This document shows, one piece after another, positions 9,846 through 21,010 of a DNA stretch of 64,000 bases; the stretch's first letter is position 1; each line of letters starts with the position of its first letter. The notes under the pieces were generated by a model. It was not told the origin of the DNA and did no database searches. It saw nothing but the letters and a program-made list of their open reading frames with translations. Source of the DNA: Cepaea nemoralis (Eukaryota > Mollusca > Gastropoda > Stylommatophora > Helicidae). A program made the translations under genes and the position numbers. The stretch spans positions 262,501-326,500 of the forward strand of contig JACEFZ010004203.1 of the NCBI GenBank assembly GCA_014155875.1, in the 5' to 3' direction.

Positions 9846-10085
9846 CTTAGCGAAGGAGTTAAGGACGCTGTTAGTAATTTCTTATACCCACGTACGAAAC
9901 ACAGCTGCGCGAGATTTGGCAGTGGATCGCGTCGCGTTTGGAATCTTACAGAATGGTGTGTGAGCCGGTCGTTCAGAAAGCAATGGCAAACTACTGAACA
10001 TAAAGCTTGCCAAGACATCTACAGCAGCTGACAAATGCTGGCGTCGACTGCAATGTCCTGTAAATAGGATATGCAAACAAAACAA
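9846..10085 (+). mobile_element. SINE S1 copy
   Basis: Nearly full S1: head with GTTAAGGACGCTGTTAGTAA, a B-box-like GTACGAAACAC, core GAGCCGGTCGTTCAGAAAGC, and the 3' end TCCTGTAAATAGGATATGC followed by an A-rich tail. Confidence 0.85.
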
Positions 10086-10185
10086 AAAAAATTCTGATAT
10101 AATTACATTGGAATTCGGTGCTATGCATTCGAAAACCGCGCTAAGATTCTCACAGTGTTACAAAGCAGATTGGAGTTAGTTAGTT

Positions 10186-10690
10186 AATTAGTCTTTCCTC
10201 TTGAGCCTAAGGCGGCGCATAGGGCAGAAGTCCTGACTCTCCATGCTTGGCGGTTCGCTGCTACCTGTTGTAGATCTTGGATGTTTACTTGGCCATTGAA
10301 TGAGCCTTCTCTGATGATGGTTCAACGCAGGGTCTCTCTTGGTCTTCCCCGTTTTCTTTTCCTTACCGGTGACCATAAGAGCTTGGTAGGGGAGTCTTGT
10401 CTTGTCCATTCTGAGTACATGGCCGATGTAGTTCCAACGGCGTCTTCTTATAGAATTGGATACTGTATCTTGCTTAGTCTCTTGTCTTATTTGCGTATTG
10501 GTTCTGAAGTCTGTCCAGTGGATGTTTAGAAGTCTTCTAAGACATTTGTTCTCAAAATTATCTAATTTTTTATCTAAAGCTACCGTTGATTTCCAACTTT
10601 CACATCCATACGTTAACACTGGAATCACACAAGAGTTGAAGATTTTAAGAGTACTAATTGGAGTACTAACGTTTAATTTCAGTCGCGAAG
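10186..10690 (-). mobile_element. LINE-C 3' fragment
   Basis: Minus-strand frame of about 146 codons (10188-10628): VLTYGCESWKSTVALDKKL, KCLRRLLNIHWTDFRTN, then RRRRWNYIGHVLRMDKTRL. This is the usual layout of a LINE ORF2 C-terminus after the RT domain. Only one copy is in the window. The frame ends MRRLRLKRKD, matching many retroelement tails. It is 5'-truncated. Confidence 0.85.
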
Positions 10691-11384
10691 AGAATTGTCA
10701 TTGAATTCAATCAACCACTCACTGTTGCAACTATTTATAGCTCACTTCCAAACTAGGATATTTAGCGATTATTTCTCTTTCTTCTTTCATCCAGGAACCG
10801 TAGACTTTGCTGTTGATAGGCACCGTGGCTTCGTCAGTTAAGGCTTTTGTCAATACCTGTAGGCTGGTTTCACTTTTTTATTTCTCTGTATTAATAATCG
10901 GTAGAAAATCCTTCAGGCCAAGAATAACACGAGAAATAAATTTACGCTCATTGATCGCATAGAAGAGGTACACGTTGCACTGAGCACCCCAGACTTTGAG
11001 GATTATTGGGCAGATAGGACTAGCCCTATGATTTTATTAACCACTTGATGAGTCTTGTGGTTAATATCACTTCGACCACTTTTATTTCCCATGGTATTTC
11101 CTGATACCCATTTTAGGCTGTGGTGACTTCCCAATCCAAATCAATTTTAAAAAATGGACTCGATGGAGATTTAAAAACATACCCACCCGACTGCTCATAT
11201 TTACCATCTAAAGCACATAATTTTTATATTTAATTATTGTATCCTGGGAAATTTGCTGCTTTCAAGTATTGCTATCATTTACAGCAGGGGAGGGAAACCT
11301 TTATTTCCTTCTATCAAGGGACATTTGGATATTCATACATCATTTGCGTGCCATGAAAAATTATCAATTTAAAAATTAGCCTGC
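10691..11384. other. Mostly unassigned, with a small S5 remnant
   Basis: A TGATACCCATTTTAGGCTG block near 11100-11125 recurs at 30330, 43500 and 62700 (S5 family). The rest shows nothing recognisable. Confidence 0.4.
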
Positions 11385-12015
11385 TATATTTAGTCAGAAA
11401 GAACAGATGGTTCAATCAAAAATGTGAAGAAGCAGTCATTAGGAAAAAGAATGCCAGACATTTATGGTTAAATGACATCAACAACATCCAAAAGGAAGAG
11501 CAATATAGAAATGAATGTAAAGATGCTACAAAAATAGTTCGACAACAGAAGCGAGACTATATGAGTAATATAATCAAAGATATGGAAACTATGGAGTACA
11601 ACGAAAGGAGACGAAGCCTTGTTACAAACCTTTGAGAATAAAGTTTTAAGACGCATCTTTGGACCCATTAGGGATACACAAAGTGGAGAGTGGAAAAGAA
11701 GAAGTAACAAAGACATTTATGATCTGTTTAAGTCCGCGCTAATCACTGGTATCATGAAATCTAAAAGACTACAATGGCTGGGGCATATAGAAAGAATGGA
11801 AGACAATAGGGAAGCAAAACTTGCTTTTACTCAGGAAATAAATGACCGTAGACCCCGAGGTAGACCAAGAAGACGGCGGAGAGTTAATATATATATATAT
11901 ATATACAGATCTAAAAGCACTTAGAATCAACGACTGGCAAGAGAATGTCAACCAGAGAGACGAATGGCGACGGATTGTATCTGCAGCAAAGAACCTCAAT
12001 GGTTCGGAACGCTGA
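11385..12015 (+). mobile_element. LINE-B, internally deleted
   Basis: Two parts of a LINE-B ORF2. 11385-11600 reads RWFNQKCEEAVIRKKNARHL and QYRNECKDATKIVRQQKR, the linker between endonuclease and RT. From 11610 it reads LLQTFENKVLRRIFGPIRD... RLQWLGHIERMED..., the C-terminus. The RT domain is missing between them. A (TA)n run at 11888-11905 interrupts the frame where the intact copy (56122-56694) reads DNIYTDLQALG. The stop TGA runs into a GAA tail (12013-12030). Confidence 0.88.
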
Positions 12016-12029
12016 AGAAGAAGAAGAAG

Positions 12030-12424
12030 GAGATATTTAGTCAAACATTTAATTAACTCACCCTTAATGTGATGGCTGGAATTGCTTCTCTTTGGTGAGA
12101 CATGTGATCTTAGTTGGTATGGTGTTACTTGCAACTGCTTTTCTAGAATTGTATCAGTCAGTTTGGACTGTCATTTATAGGTGAAGGTGTTTGTATTGCT
12201 TTCAATCGTTGTGTGTTTTAGTATGTGAGGTGATGTCTATTTATATTCCCGTGTTGTCTATGAGAACCAAGAAACACATGCGAAGTTTTAAAGCAAGTTA
12301 CTTGGATATATGGAGAGGATTTGTAACTATACGGGGATATTCCGTTCTTATGCTAATAGTGAAATTTATATTTGAATCGGGAGATAGAATTCACGAAGAA
12401 GAAGAACGAACGAATAAACTAACT
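12030..12424. other. Unassigned intronic stretch
   Basis: No gene or repeat copy recognised. Confidence 0.4.
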
Positions 12425-12535
12425 AAGAGAAGAAGAAGAAGAAGAAGAAGAAGAAGAAGATGAAGGAGGAGGAGAAGGAGGAGGAGGAGGGGGGGGGAGG
12501 AGGGGAGGAGGGGGAGAAGAAGAAGAAGAAGAGTT
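12425..12535. repeat. (GAA/GGA)n with poly-G
   Basis: Purine tract on the plus strand: AGA repeats, then GGA, a run of Gs, and GAA again. Confidence 0.95.
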
Positions 12536-12667
12536 CTGGTTTTTCCCCATACTCTAGATTTTCTAAGTAAACTCATTGATGTGATGGTGTCCCACAGAAT
12601 ATTCGTAACGAACACTTGGAAATTACCCTAAAGCAGGCTAAAATTCTTGACATAATGAGATCACTGC

Positions 12668-12745
12668 TTGGTCCAGGGGATTGATCCTGGAATCTTCAAG
12701 GATTGGTTCCCTGTCTAGTCTAGCTGCTCTCATTCCACTACATGT
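12668..12745 (-). mobile_element. tRNA-like SINE head, unclassified
   Basis: On the minus strand GTAGTGGAATGAGAGCAGC and, 35 bp on, AGGATCAATCCC resemble pol III A and B boxes. No full cloverleaf, so a SINE remnant rather than a tRNA gene. Confidence 0.35.
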
Positions 12746-12822
12746 ATGCATTAACTAGAACAGACTAGACATAACAGGCACTGCCATTGCAAGAGAGTAA
12801 ATTTAACGCAAAACGTTCGCTC

Positions 12823-13170
12823 CATCCATCCATCCATCATGTACCATGCCGGTAAGCGTGGGCGGTAATGTTCTGCCATCTCACTCGATCACCAGAGTCG
12901 TGGATCAGCTCCGTGTTTCTGTCTCGACCATGCCACAAGGCCAAGCCATCCAGGTACTTGCTTCTAGGTCTTCCCCTTGGTCTGTTCCCCTCGATCTTAC
13001 CAGTTGTCACCAAGTTCTCCAGATCATTTCTTCTCATAACATGCCCAAAAAATTGTGACTGTCTACGTCTAATGTCTCTAACAAGTTTACGATCTTCATT
13101 TGTTTCTTGAAGAACTTGTTCATTGGTCTTTCTGGCTATCCATGATATTCTTTGCATTTTCCTCAGAAAC
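12823..13170 (-). mobile_element. LINE-A 3' end with (GATG)n tail
   Basis: Open minus-strand frame of 106 codons (13157-12837): MQRISWIARKTNEQVLQETN, FFGHVMRRNDLENLVTTGKI, YLDGLALWHGRDRN, ending AHAYRHGT and stop. The tail is (GATG)n, seen as CATCCATCCATC on the plus strand. 5'-truncated at the sequence matching AENVSEE. Confidence 0.92.
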
Positions 13171-13372
13171 GTTCGCTAAGGGAAGATAACATGGGCCATC
13201 TGTTTCTCTATGCACTCAGACCAATATAATGCGATGCCTGCTACGGGACTTTATTGTCTATAATCTATAAAGTATAAGTACCTGTCTTTATGTGTATCTA
13301 TTGATTTATCTATTGATTGTTTATAGCAACATTTAAATAACATTTTGTCACGCATATAACAATCTTCATCGT

Positions 13373-13592
13373 AAAAGGATCAACTTCATTGCACTGAGTT
13401 TTATCTGGTATGGCTGTCTCTTTATACAGGGCGGCGTACTGAAAGCCTCGCACAAAGCATTAATCCCTCCTCCTTCTTTCTTCCCAGGAGGATCAGAAAA
13501 CATTGCACTCGTGAACCGAACGGAGTAGCCCATAATCGAACCCACAAGCTTCATAACGCGAGGTAGGCGTGACCACGTCGCCACGGAGACTT
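13373..13592 (-). mobile_element. SINE S2 copy
   Basis: Full-length-like S2 on the minus strand. The tRNA-like head has CCGTGGCGACGTGGTCACG and TGGGTTCGATTATGGG (B box); then the region equivalent to the shared central module; then the 3' end CAGTGCAATGAAGTTGATCC. Compare 19085-19325 and 49562-49812. Confidence 0.88.
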
Positions 13593-13744
13593 CCTTATCG
13601 TAATGAGGAGGAGGAGAAGATTTATAGAAGAAGAAAACGAGTTATACTAATTCATTAATAAAACTGAAATAAAGAACCAATTTTCACGCCTTAAAGCGTA
13701 TTGAACATATTGTGTTGGACCGATATTTTTATAGACCGATCGGC

Positions 13745-13990
13745 ACTGGCCGGTCTCCGTGGTCGAAGAGTTTACGGACGCGATTCGTAAGCCTGCTTAC
13801 CCGCGTTCGAAACACAGCTGCGACCGATATGGCAGCAGACCGCGTTGAGCGGGGTTTAACGAGTTGGTATGGGAGCCGGTCGTTCAGAAAGCAAAGGCAA
13901 ACTACTGAACGTAAGCTTGCCAAGACATCAAGAACAACAGTAAAATTCTGGTGTTGACAACGATTTCCTATAAAAAGGATATGAAAAAAA
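13745..13990 (+). mobile_element. SINE S1 copy with best tRNA-like head
   Basis: The head CCGTGGTCGAAGAGTTTACG (A-box-like) and GCGTTCGAAACAC (B-box-like) are about 45 bp apart. The S1 core GAGCCGGTCGTTCAGAAAGC, the 3' end AAAGGATATG and a poly-A tail follow. Confidence 0.88.
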
Positions 13991-14029
13991 AATCGGCACT
14001 GGGTAGGTGATGTCATCAGTATCACACAG

Positions 14030-14190
14030 TTGCCTTTACTTCCAAGACATTTCCTGATACACTTGGGACTGAGTGGACCTTGCAGCCCAGGTCAGTTTCT
14101 AAACATTCTAACCTCTCCCGATGCAGATCGAACCCTGACCATCGGGCCAGCAGGCGCCCATCTATCCACCAGCCTACAGCGGGCCTGTCA
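14030..14190 (-). mobile_element. SINE S5-like copy with tRNA-like head
   Basis: On the minus strand GTAGGCTGGTGGATAGATGG and CAGGGTTCGATCTGC make A- and B-box-like motifs. Downstream lies the TGATACACTTGGGACTGAG block, a diverged form of the S5 module. Confidence 0.55.
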
Positions 14191-14369
14191 GTGAATCTAC
14201 CTTTGAGAGTAATTCACGTAGTCGTGAGTGTATTGAATGGATCGATGCGGTCGACCGAGGTGGATTAAAGTGCACCAGCGCTGGGCACTTTACTCATGTG
14301 TCGTGCCTGCAGTTTCTCCGGTGATCAAAGGGTTGGTTTCGTTAGGTCACGCATACATATTTGTTTTGT

Positions 14370-14600
14370 TTTGGCCGTCGCTGGCTTTGAATTAAAGCAT
14401 GGTTCATACACGTGCTGCTGCTACTAGTTTACTGGACTGATTTTTGCATGTGGATTTGCTTTGACTATTTCCAGTGTTCCTCGCCATCAGACGAACCCAC
14501 TCCGACTTCTGAGGTTTGTGTAATTTACGTCCCCAAGTCAAGGTCGAGACGTCGATATTTTAGTACAACTGACCGGTGTTGGGGGATCAATAATTCTGCC
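14370..14600 (-). mobile_element. SINE S3 partial copy
   Basis: Carries the S3 3' half: TTTGAATTAAAGCATGGTTC, TCGCCATCAGACGAACCCAC, TACGTCCCCAAGTCAAGG, CTGACCGGTGTTGGGG. The tRNA-like head is lost and a CT tract follows. Confidence 0.8.
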
Positions 14601-14631
14601 ATTCTTACACATACAAGATAGCCTACCTCGT

Positions 14632-14648
14632 CTGTCTCTCTATCTCCC

Positions 14649-14716
<68 letters not shown>

Positions 14717-14783
14717 GACTCTCTTCTCGCTCTCGCTCTCTTCTGTCTCTCCCACATCCCTCTTTCTCCCTCTTCTCTCTCTA

Positions 14784-14825
<42 letters not shown>

Positions 14826-15155
14826 CTATTCTCTAACTCTCCCGCCCCTCTTCTCGCGCACGCTCTCTTCTGTCTCTCCACTTCTCTCGTTCTCGCTCTT
14901 CTCTTTCTCCCCTCTCTCTACCTCTTCTCTTTCTCTAGCTCTCTTCTCTCTCCCTCCCTCTTCTTTCTCCTTTTCTCTCTCACTTTCCTCTCTCTCAATT
15001 TTCTCTCTCTCGCTCTTCTCGCTCTACCTCTTCTTTTCTATCTTCTCTACCTCTCCCTCTTCTTCCTCTCCATTTTTTTCTATCTTTCTAACTTCTCTGT
15101 CTCACCCTCTTCTCTCTCTCCCTCCCTCTTTTATCTCGCTCTCTTCTCTCCGCCC
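14632..15155. repeat. (CT)n polypyrimidine tract
   Basis: About 520 bp of CT-rich sequence with CTTTCTCC-type interruptions. Confidence 0.95.
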
Positions 15156-15164
15156 GTGTGTTGC

Positions 15165-15245
15165 CGGGACCCATACGGGGGAGCAAAGAATAGTAACACT
15201 GTTGCCTACCATGCACGTCGTAAGAGGCGACTAAGGAGGATATGG
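15165..15245 (+). repeat. Dispersed repeat R1
   Basis: Second copy of the 4299-4363 block, with GCACGTCGTAAGAGGCGACT and the preceding GGAGCAAAGAATAGTAACA. Confidence 0.6.
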
Positions 15246-15389
15246 TTCCGTCGCCCTGCTACTGAGTGAGTGCGTGGCGCGACACTGTGAGCTGTGAGTT
15301 TCGCGTGAAATGCTTTTACATCTGTCCTCGGTTGTTTGTAGCGTGAACTGCATGTTCGGAACGATGGCGGCCGGTTGTTGCTGGATTGA

Positions 15390-15802
15390 CTGATTTGCCT
15401 TTTCGGCTCACGAGTGCATTTTTCAGGAGACTCCTGGGAGTCGCCGCTGGAGCTACGGAGTTCGTGCTTTGTGCGGCGCTTTCGGCGGGTCGTCCTGCGG
15501 AAAGAGACCGAGCCATATGGGATAAAACCTGGGTCAATGAAGTCTTTTTGGTGACTGCCGTTTCCATCGATGATGAACTGTATTTTTCATGGAGGACTTT
15601 TATGTTGGCATTCTGGCGGCGGCATTATGCACAGTGTACCTGTGCGGGCTGTTGGCTTGCCGAGACTCCTGTCTATTCCATTGTTCACATTGGGCAGTGA
15701 GGAGCATTTTGTGTGATATTCACTGGCATAGGAACGGAGCAATATGGGGACGACCCGTTGCCGTGAAGTTGGAACCACGACTAACTAACTAACTAACTAA
15801 CT
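15390..15802 (+). mobile_element. SINE S2 long form with (AACT)n tail
   Basis: Starts in the S2 body (CACGAGTGCATTTTTCAGG, CTACGGAGTTCGTGCTTTG, GAGCCATATGGGATAAAACC). From GAAGTC it continues into a 3' extension of about 230 bp (TGGTGACTGCCGTTTCC... GTTGGAACCACGACTAACT) that ends in (AACT)n. The same junction occurs at 19859-20148, so the extension is part of a long S2 variant. The head is missing. Confidence 0.82.
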
Positions 15803-15875
<73 letters not shown>

Positions 15876-16042
15876 TTCTCTCTCTCTCTTCATCTTATCT
15901 CTGTCTCTCTCCCTCTTCTTTCTTTCTTTGTTTCGTTTCGTTTTCTTCTCCTCTCTTCCTCTCCCTCTTCTCTCTGTTTTTCTCTCTCTCCATCTTCTCT
16001 CTCTGTCTCTCGCTCTCTCACCCCCTGCCCCCCCCCCCCCCC
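15803..16042. repeat. (CT)n tract ending in poly-C
   Basis: CT-rich run followed by a C homopolymer at about 16029-16042. Confidence 0.95.
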
Positions 16043-16214
16043 GTCATCCTCTCTCGTCTAGATCAACTCTCTCCATTTCGATGTCAGTCCGCACACAACC
16101 GTTGACAAGACTAGCAAGACCTCAAGGTTAAAGCTTAAGCTAAGTTAGGGGTTGCGATTATTGAGAAAGCCGCCATGGCTAATACCAAATAATTCTTAAG
16201 TTCATTATACATTT
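16043..16214. other. Unassigned short stretch
   Basis: No repeat or coding signal recognised. Confidence 0.4.
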
Positions 16215-16440
16215 ATAAGAGTTGAGTCAAGAACCGGCATCGCAACACTCGGGACATTCTCATACGTGCTTCGTCCTCATCTTCAACCCCCAACGAAGAG
16301 TTCCAATACCAATGGTACGAGAACAGTCTGATTATGTTTCCGTCTGACATTTCTTCAGAGTCTTGAGTGTCGGTCAGATCCTATGGTCACTCCCAGCAGC
16401 ACCATTCTCTCCAAGCCGTAATGATCTAAATGTTCGTCTG
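16215..16440 (-). mobile_element. LINE-H 3' end, second copy
   Basis: Starts GAGTTGAGTCAAGAACCGGC and continues like 2850-2960 (GGACATTCTCATACGTGCT, CAACGAAGAGTTCCAATAC), the region of LINE-H coding for the terminal TEHIWECPE. Diverged and frameless. Confidence 0.7.
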
Positions 16441-16474
16441 CACCATACAAACGATTGCATTTATAAGAATGATC

Positions 16475-16560
16475 CCGTTGGTATGACGGTTAAGACAATG
16501 GGGTGGGCGTGGTCGTACAGTGGTTCGATGCCAGCTCTCGTTATTCGCTACAAAATGTGA
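16475..16560 (+). mobile_element. tRNA-like SINE head, unclassified
   Basis: GGTATGACGGTTAAGACAAT and GTGGTTCGATGCCAGC resemble A and B boxes about 45 bp apart. No cloverleaf. Confidence 0.35.
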
Positions 16561-17240
16561 CGGTCCTAGCATTTCACACACTCACAGAAGTTTCCCGTTA
16601 CGATGCTTTTGTGTTTCTAAATTTATTATTTATATTTCGTGCTAACAATAAAAACAAAAGGAAACATATAGTTTCTTATTTTCCATTTAAAACCAAATAT
16701 AATAAAACGCGTAAATGACTCATAGTTCTCAAAACAAAACACATAAAAAAGACATGTGCGTTATTTATATTATTTTTTAAATGAACAATGAAAACAGTAT
16801 GGAAATTTATGAAAAATTTCAATCGTTTAGTCTTCCTTCTCGCAAGTTATTACATGATTATAATCCACATCAGTAGCCAACATTCGATGAACAGCAAGTT
16901 TACAAACAGACAATCAATCTCCATTCATTCAAGAACGAAAGTAGGACTTTGCGAAAGGATCATTCTACAACTGCGCTATCAGTTGGTAAGGTCGGTAAAA
17001 TATGTTACATTGTGGACAGACTCGGGTACATGATCACTTGTCATTGGCTATCAAGGATTTAGGTACATTAGTCATGTTTAAGTTCCGGACATTTGATTTT
17101 GCCTTTCTCCTAGTGCTAATTATTTCGTTTAATAAATAACACACATAAGTATTGTTTGACGCTCATAGAAGTAGAACAAAGAAGTAGAGACTAGTGGACG
17201 CACTAGACAACATAAACATTGAAAGCTTTAGTTACTTACC
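16561..17240. other. Unassigned intronic stretch
   Basis: AT-rich, no recognised element. Confidence 0.4.
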
Positions 17241-17243
17241 GGG

Positions 17244-17300
17244 ATTCGAACCTGTCGCCTCCAAATCACGATAGCTCTTCGCTGCAGGAACAAGTGAACC
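17244..17300 (-). mobile_element. tRNA-like fragment
   Basis: The minus strand carries a perfect-looking B box, CAGGTTCGAATCCCGG, with GCAGCGAAGAGCTATCG upstream. Too short and without paired stems for a tRNA gene. Confidence 0.35.
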
Positions 17301-17794
17301 TCGAGGCATGATCAGGTTTAAGGGGTGTGAAATTGTTTCTCTACTATTTACAATATAAACTAAGGTACTAACCATCATTCAACCATAAATGCTTTCTTCA
17401 ACAAATATTCCTTCGTCCTCTGCAATTTCATCGTGCAACTTATTCTTTCATGTTTTTTAAGCCTTTTCCTATGAATTTCAGATTTTGGAGTCAATTCAGT
17501 TGGTAGATTTTTAACTGCCTGCGTTGATTTTCATTTACCTCTTGCATATTTACCATATCGATTACAAACAGCTGAATCATATGAGAAGCCATTACCAGAT
17601 CTAGAATACTCGTCTGTCAACATGTCGGCAAACTGAAAGACGTGTCAAGCACTTAACTCCAAAATATAAGAAGTAAGAATTCATAAGTTCTAGAATACCC
17701 TTTGTCGTAGCGAGCTGCATAAGAGTACAGTTTTGTTTTATCTTACCGTCCATGATTCTGTACAGATAAACTACTAGTACTGATAAATTCTACA
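17301..17794. other. Unassigned intronic stretch
   Basis: No gene or repeat copy recognised. Confidence 0.4.
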
Positions 17795-18497
17795 AAACTG
17801 CTACCAATGACAAACCAGGACAATGACAGAAAAATAGAAAAGAAAAATCACAGCAAAAATGAGATTCCCGAGAAGATTACTTAATGTATCCAGAAGAGAT
17901 AAAATCAGAAATGAAGAAATCAGGACTAAAGTGGGTGTTATAAGAGCGTTAGAATTGATTAGAAAGCAGCAAGTCAAGTGTTTGGCCATGTAACTTGGTT
18001 AGTAACTAACTATACCACAACTAGTAATGATGTACAGACCAAATGGAAGCAGAATAAGAGGCTTCCCACGTAAACAATGGACAGAGATGGGTAGCGTTGT
18101 GATGTTCTGTTGTGATAATTTGGTGTGTCCAGTGTGTGCCGCGTGGTTACGCACCCGCTTCACACGCGTGATCCGGGACTGTTTCCGGATCCGGTCAGGG
18201 ATATGCACTACTGACGAGCTCAAATGAGGGCGAAACTCGAGTATAGTGCTTCCATATTGACGTGGATAGGCCTTAGGTTCATACCAGAATGCGATCGGCG
18301 TTGCCAGTAGTGGGTTGTGCTCAATATTTAAATTTCAAATCCCGAAGCAACCACATAATCAATGGACAGAGAGACTAGCAGTCCATGGTAATCTCGATAC
18401 ATGAAGTCCATGGACGAGCACTCTGCCACTGTTTATGCTTCACCTCGACACCGCAAGGTACAAGAGGAACAAGATGAAATGAGATGAGATGAGACTG
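17795..18497 (+). mobile_element. LINE-D 3' fragment, split by SINE S6
   Basis: Parts 17795-18087 and 18373-18497 join into the C-terminal coding end of LINE-D (compare 36340-36760). They include GAAATCAGGACTAAAGTGGG, CAGCAAGTCAAGTGTTTGG, and at the end CTTCACCTCGACACCGCAAGG. The tail is (GATGA)n. The frame is broken by substitutions. The intervening 18088-18359 is S6, flanked by a repeated CAATGGACAGAGA. Confidence 0.85.
18088..18359 (+). mobile_element. SINE S6 with 13-bp target duplication
   Basis: An insertion of 272 bp between two copies of CAATGGACAGAGA (18075-18087 and 18360-18372). It shares 18190-18359 with 46040-46222 (GGATCCGGTCAGGGATATGC, CTCGAGTATAGTGCTTCC, CATATTGACGTGGATAGG). 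The 5' part (GTGTGCCGCGTGGTTACGC) differs from the 46-kb copy. A GGTTCATACC motif resembles a B box. The long target duplication points to LINE-driven insertion. Confidence 0.85.
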
Positions 18498-18649
18498 CCT
18501 CTGTTACTAATTGTGGATATCCATCTTCTATCACAACTGCGAATGATTCAGTCTGAGTGGGGTGTTCTTAGTTTAGTAACGCACTTACTAGAGTTAAAGA
18601 TAAAATATGACCACTACGTGGCAGACACGGGTGATAGCCACTACGGCAC

Positions 18650-18835
18650 CTCTCCTACTGGGAATCCTTGTGGCGAAACCGTTAAACAGCCTGCCCTACT
18701 CTTCGAAGGTTATGGGTTCGTTTCTAGAATCAGTCATTCGGGTCACGACTACAGTTTCTTCTGAGACTCTTGGGGGTCGTCACTGGGGCTACGAAGTGAG
18801 ACGTTTTCGGCAGGCCGCTCTGCGGAACGAGTTAG
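18650..18835 (+). mobile_element. SINE S2 copy, 3' truncated
   Basis: Matches S2 from the tRNA-like head (ATGGGTTCGTTTCTAG) through GGGTCGTCACTGGGGCTACG to GGCAGGCCGCTCTGCGGAAC, where it joins an inverted S1 fragment. Confidence 0.75.
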
Positions 18836-18925
18836 TTGCATATACTTTACAGGACGCTGCATTTTGGAGCTGTTTGTGATTTCTTGGCAAGTTTACGTTC
18901 AGTAGTTTGCCATTGACACTGTAAA
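18836..18925 (-). mobile_element. SINE S1 3' fragment, inverted
   Basis: Reverse complement of the S1 3' end: GCATATACTTTACAGGACGC, TTCTTGGCAAGTTTACGTTC, AGTAGTTTGCCATTG. Confidence 0.8.
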
Positions 18926-19084
18926 TCATATAAGGAAAAACAGCTGGGCCAGATGAAATCACAATAGAAGAATTAGAAGTATTGGGATAATTTGGAGTAG
19001 ATATATTAACCAAAATGTTGAATGATATTTACAGCAGCGGATATTTACCGAGCTATCGATATGCTGAAATCTCAGAGAAAAGAG

Positions 19085-19325
19085 TCTCTGTGGTGAAGTG
19101 GTCAAGCCATTTGCCTCCGCTCTAAAGGTTGTTGGTTCGATTTCGGGCTACGTCTGTCGGTTCACGGGTGCATTTTTCTCGGAGACTCCTGAGGATCGTC
19201 GCTGGAACTACGGAGTTCGTGCTTTGTGTGAGGCTTTCGGCAGGCCGCCGTGCAGAAAGAGGCCGAGCCATATGGGATAAAACCCAGTGCAGTGAAGTCG
19301 ATCATTTCGACTTTTAAGACGTTTT
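19085..19325 (+). mobile_element. SINE S2, clearest full copy
   Basis: The tRNA-like head has GTGGTCAAGCCATTTGCCTC and TTGGTTCGATTTCGGGC (A and B boxes about 35 bp apart). The module GGAACTACGGAGTTCGTGC follows, then GAGCCATATGGGATAAAACC and CAGTGCAGTGAAGTCGATC. It is inserted in the LINE-A RT between its GPDE-type motif and palm motifs. Confidence 0.9.
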
Positions 19326-19858
19326 TGGAAAGACATTATGATGAAATCTGTATTTACAGCTGCACCAAAAAGACCAGGAGCAATTGAATGCGAAGATGTT
19401 CGTACAATTAACCTCATAAACCATGTCACTAAGCTTCTACTCAAAATTATAATGTGAAGACAAACAAATAAAAATGGAAATTAGTGAAGAACACTATGGG
19501 TTTGTGGAAGGAAAGGGTATAAACAATGCAATATATACAATACGGACACTAATAGAAAGGTCAATTTAGACACAGAAAGACATATATTTGTGCTTCATAG
19601 ATTATACTAAGGCGTTTGATAAAGTAAAACATGATGAACTGATTAAAATGTCGGAAGATATCAACAATGACGGGAAAGATTTAAGAATAATGAAGAATGT
19701 TTACTGGAACCAAATAGCACCAATTAAAATGGAAAAATAAAGAGGGTAGTTACGAACAGATAAAGCTAGGAGTACGAAAGGGGTGTGTCTTGTCACCGAA
19801 TCTCTTCTCCCTATATAGCGAAGTAATAATGGGAGAGATCAAAGAGAAGTCAGGAATA

Positions 19859-20148
19859 GTCGTTAGTTAGTTAGTCGTTAGTCGTGGTTCCAATTTCACA
19901 GCAACGGGCCGGGCCCATTACGCTCCGTTCCTGTGCCAGTGAAAATCACACAAAATCTCCTCACTGCCCTTTGTGAACAATGGAATGGACAGGAGTCTCG
20001 ACAAGCCAACAGCCCGCACATAATGCCACCGTCAGAATGCCAACACAAAAGTCCTCCACGGAAAATACAGTTCATCGTCAATAGAAGCGGCAGTCACCAG
20101 AAAGTCAGCAGCCTAAACACAATTAAAAGTCGAGAGGATCGACTCCAG
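19859..20148 (-). mobile_element. SINE S2 long form with 13-bp target duplication
   Basis: Minus-strand insertion of 290 bp between two copies of GAAGTCAGGAATA (19846-19858 and 20149-20161). Its tail on the plus strand is a GTTAGTTAGTTAG run. Then comes the 230-bp extension shared with 15550-15780, and the stump of the S2 body (AAAAGTCGAGAGGATCGACT). The target is the RT region of the LINE-A copy at 18930-20940. Confidence 0.88.
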
Positions 20149-20940
20149 GAAGTCAGGAATACTAATCGGAGGTTATAATATGAACAATATACGCCATGCA
20201 GTCGATACAGTATTGGTGGCCGATAATGCAACAGACCTACAACAATTGTTGGACATAGTAATAACTAGAATATCAAGAAAATAGTAACAATGATGATTTC
20301 AAAGAAAATGGTGACACCAAAATGTGACATAGAAATAGAAGGAACAATTCTTAACCAATTGGATACTTGTAAATACCTAGGGGCATTTATAACATCAGAT
20401 GGAAGATGTACACCAGAGATTAAGAGCAGAATAGGGCAAGCAAAAGCCGCATTTCAGAAAATGAAGAGTATCTTATGCAATAAGTCACTATCACTGCATG
20501 TAAGAAAGAGAGTGCTGAAATGCTATATAGAAAGAACCAGTTTTGCTGTATGGCAGTAATCTTGGAATGCAAATTAACAAATTAGGAAGAACTTAGAAGC
20601 AACAGAGATGTGGTTCCTGAGACGAATGTTGAGAATTCCTTGGACCGCCAGAGTAACAAACAACGACTGCCTGAAACAGGCTAGTGAAACTAGAACACTA
20701 TATACAACAATAAGAAAGAGACAAACAGCTTTCTTTGGTCATGTGATGAGAAGAGAGGCATTGGAGAACATTGTGACAACTGGAAAGATCGAGGGAAAGA
20801 GAGGCAGAGGCAGATCAAGAGGAATGATGCTGGGTGGATTGAGACGGTGGCATGGAGGAATATCAGCAGCAGAGTTGATGCAGAACACTAAAGACCGAGA
20901 TATGTGTTGAGGCATGAACACACGCCAGCTGACAGGGCAT

Positions 20941-20966
20941 TTGATGATGATGATGATGATGATGAT
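20941..20966. repeat. (GATG/ATG)n LINE-A tail
   Basis: Short ATG run directly at the 3' end of the LINE-A copy. Confidence 0.85.
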
Positions 20967-21010
20967 TTTGCAAATGCTTTCTGATCGACTGGAACTCATA
21001 CCTGTGAATG

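Larger units (their letters stand above)
18930..20940 (+). mobile_element. LINE-A RT-to-3' end, broken by two S2 insertions
   Basis: Long decayed LINE-A. 18935-19080 reads KTAGPDEITIEELEVLG, the start of the RT. After S2 (19085-19325) come PKRPGAIECEDVRTINLINH, EEHYGFVEGKGINNAIYTIR, FIDYTKAFDKVKHDELIKM and a KGCVLSPNLFSLY-like stretch. After long S2 (19859-20148) come a degenerate catalytic box (HAVDTVLVADN instead of YADDTVL), LNQLDTCKYLGAFITSDGRC, AEMWFLRRMLRIPWTARVTN, FFGHVMRREALENIVTTGKI. Several stops are present. The 3' tail is the GATGATGATG run at 20941-20966. Endonuclease missing. Not functional. Confidence 0.9.
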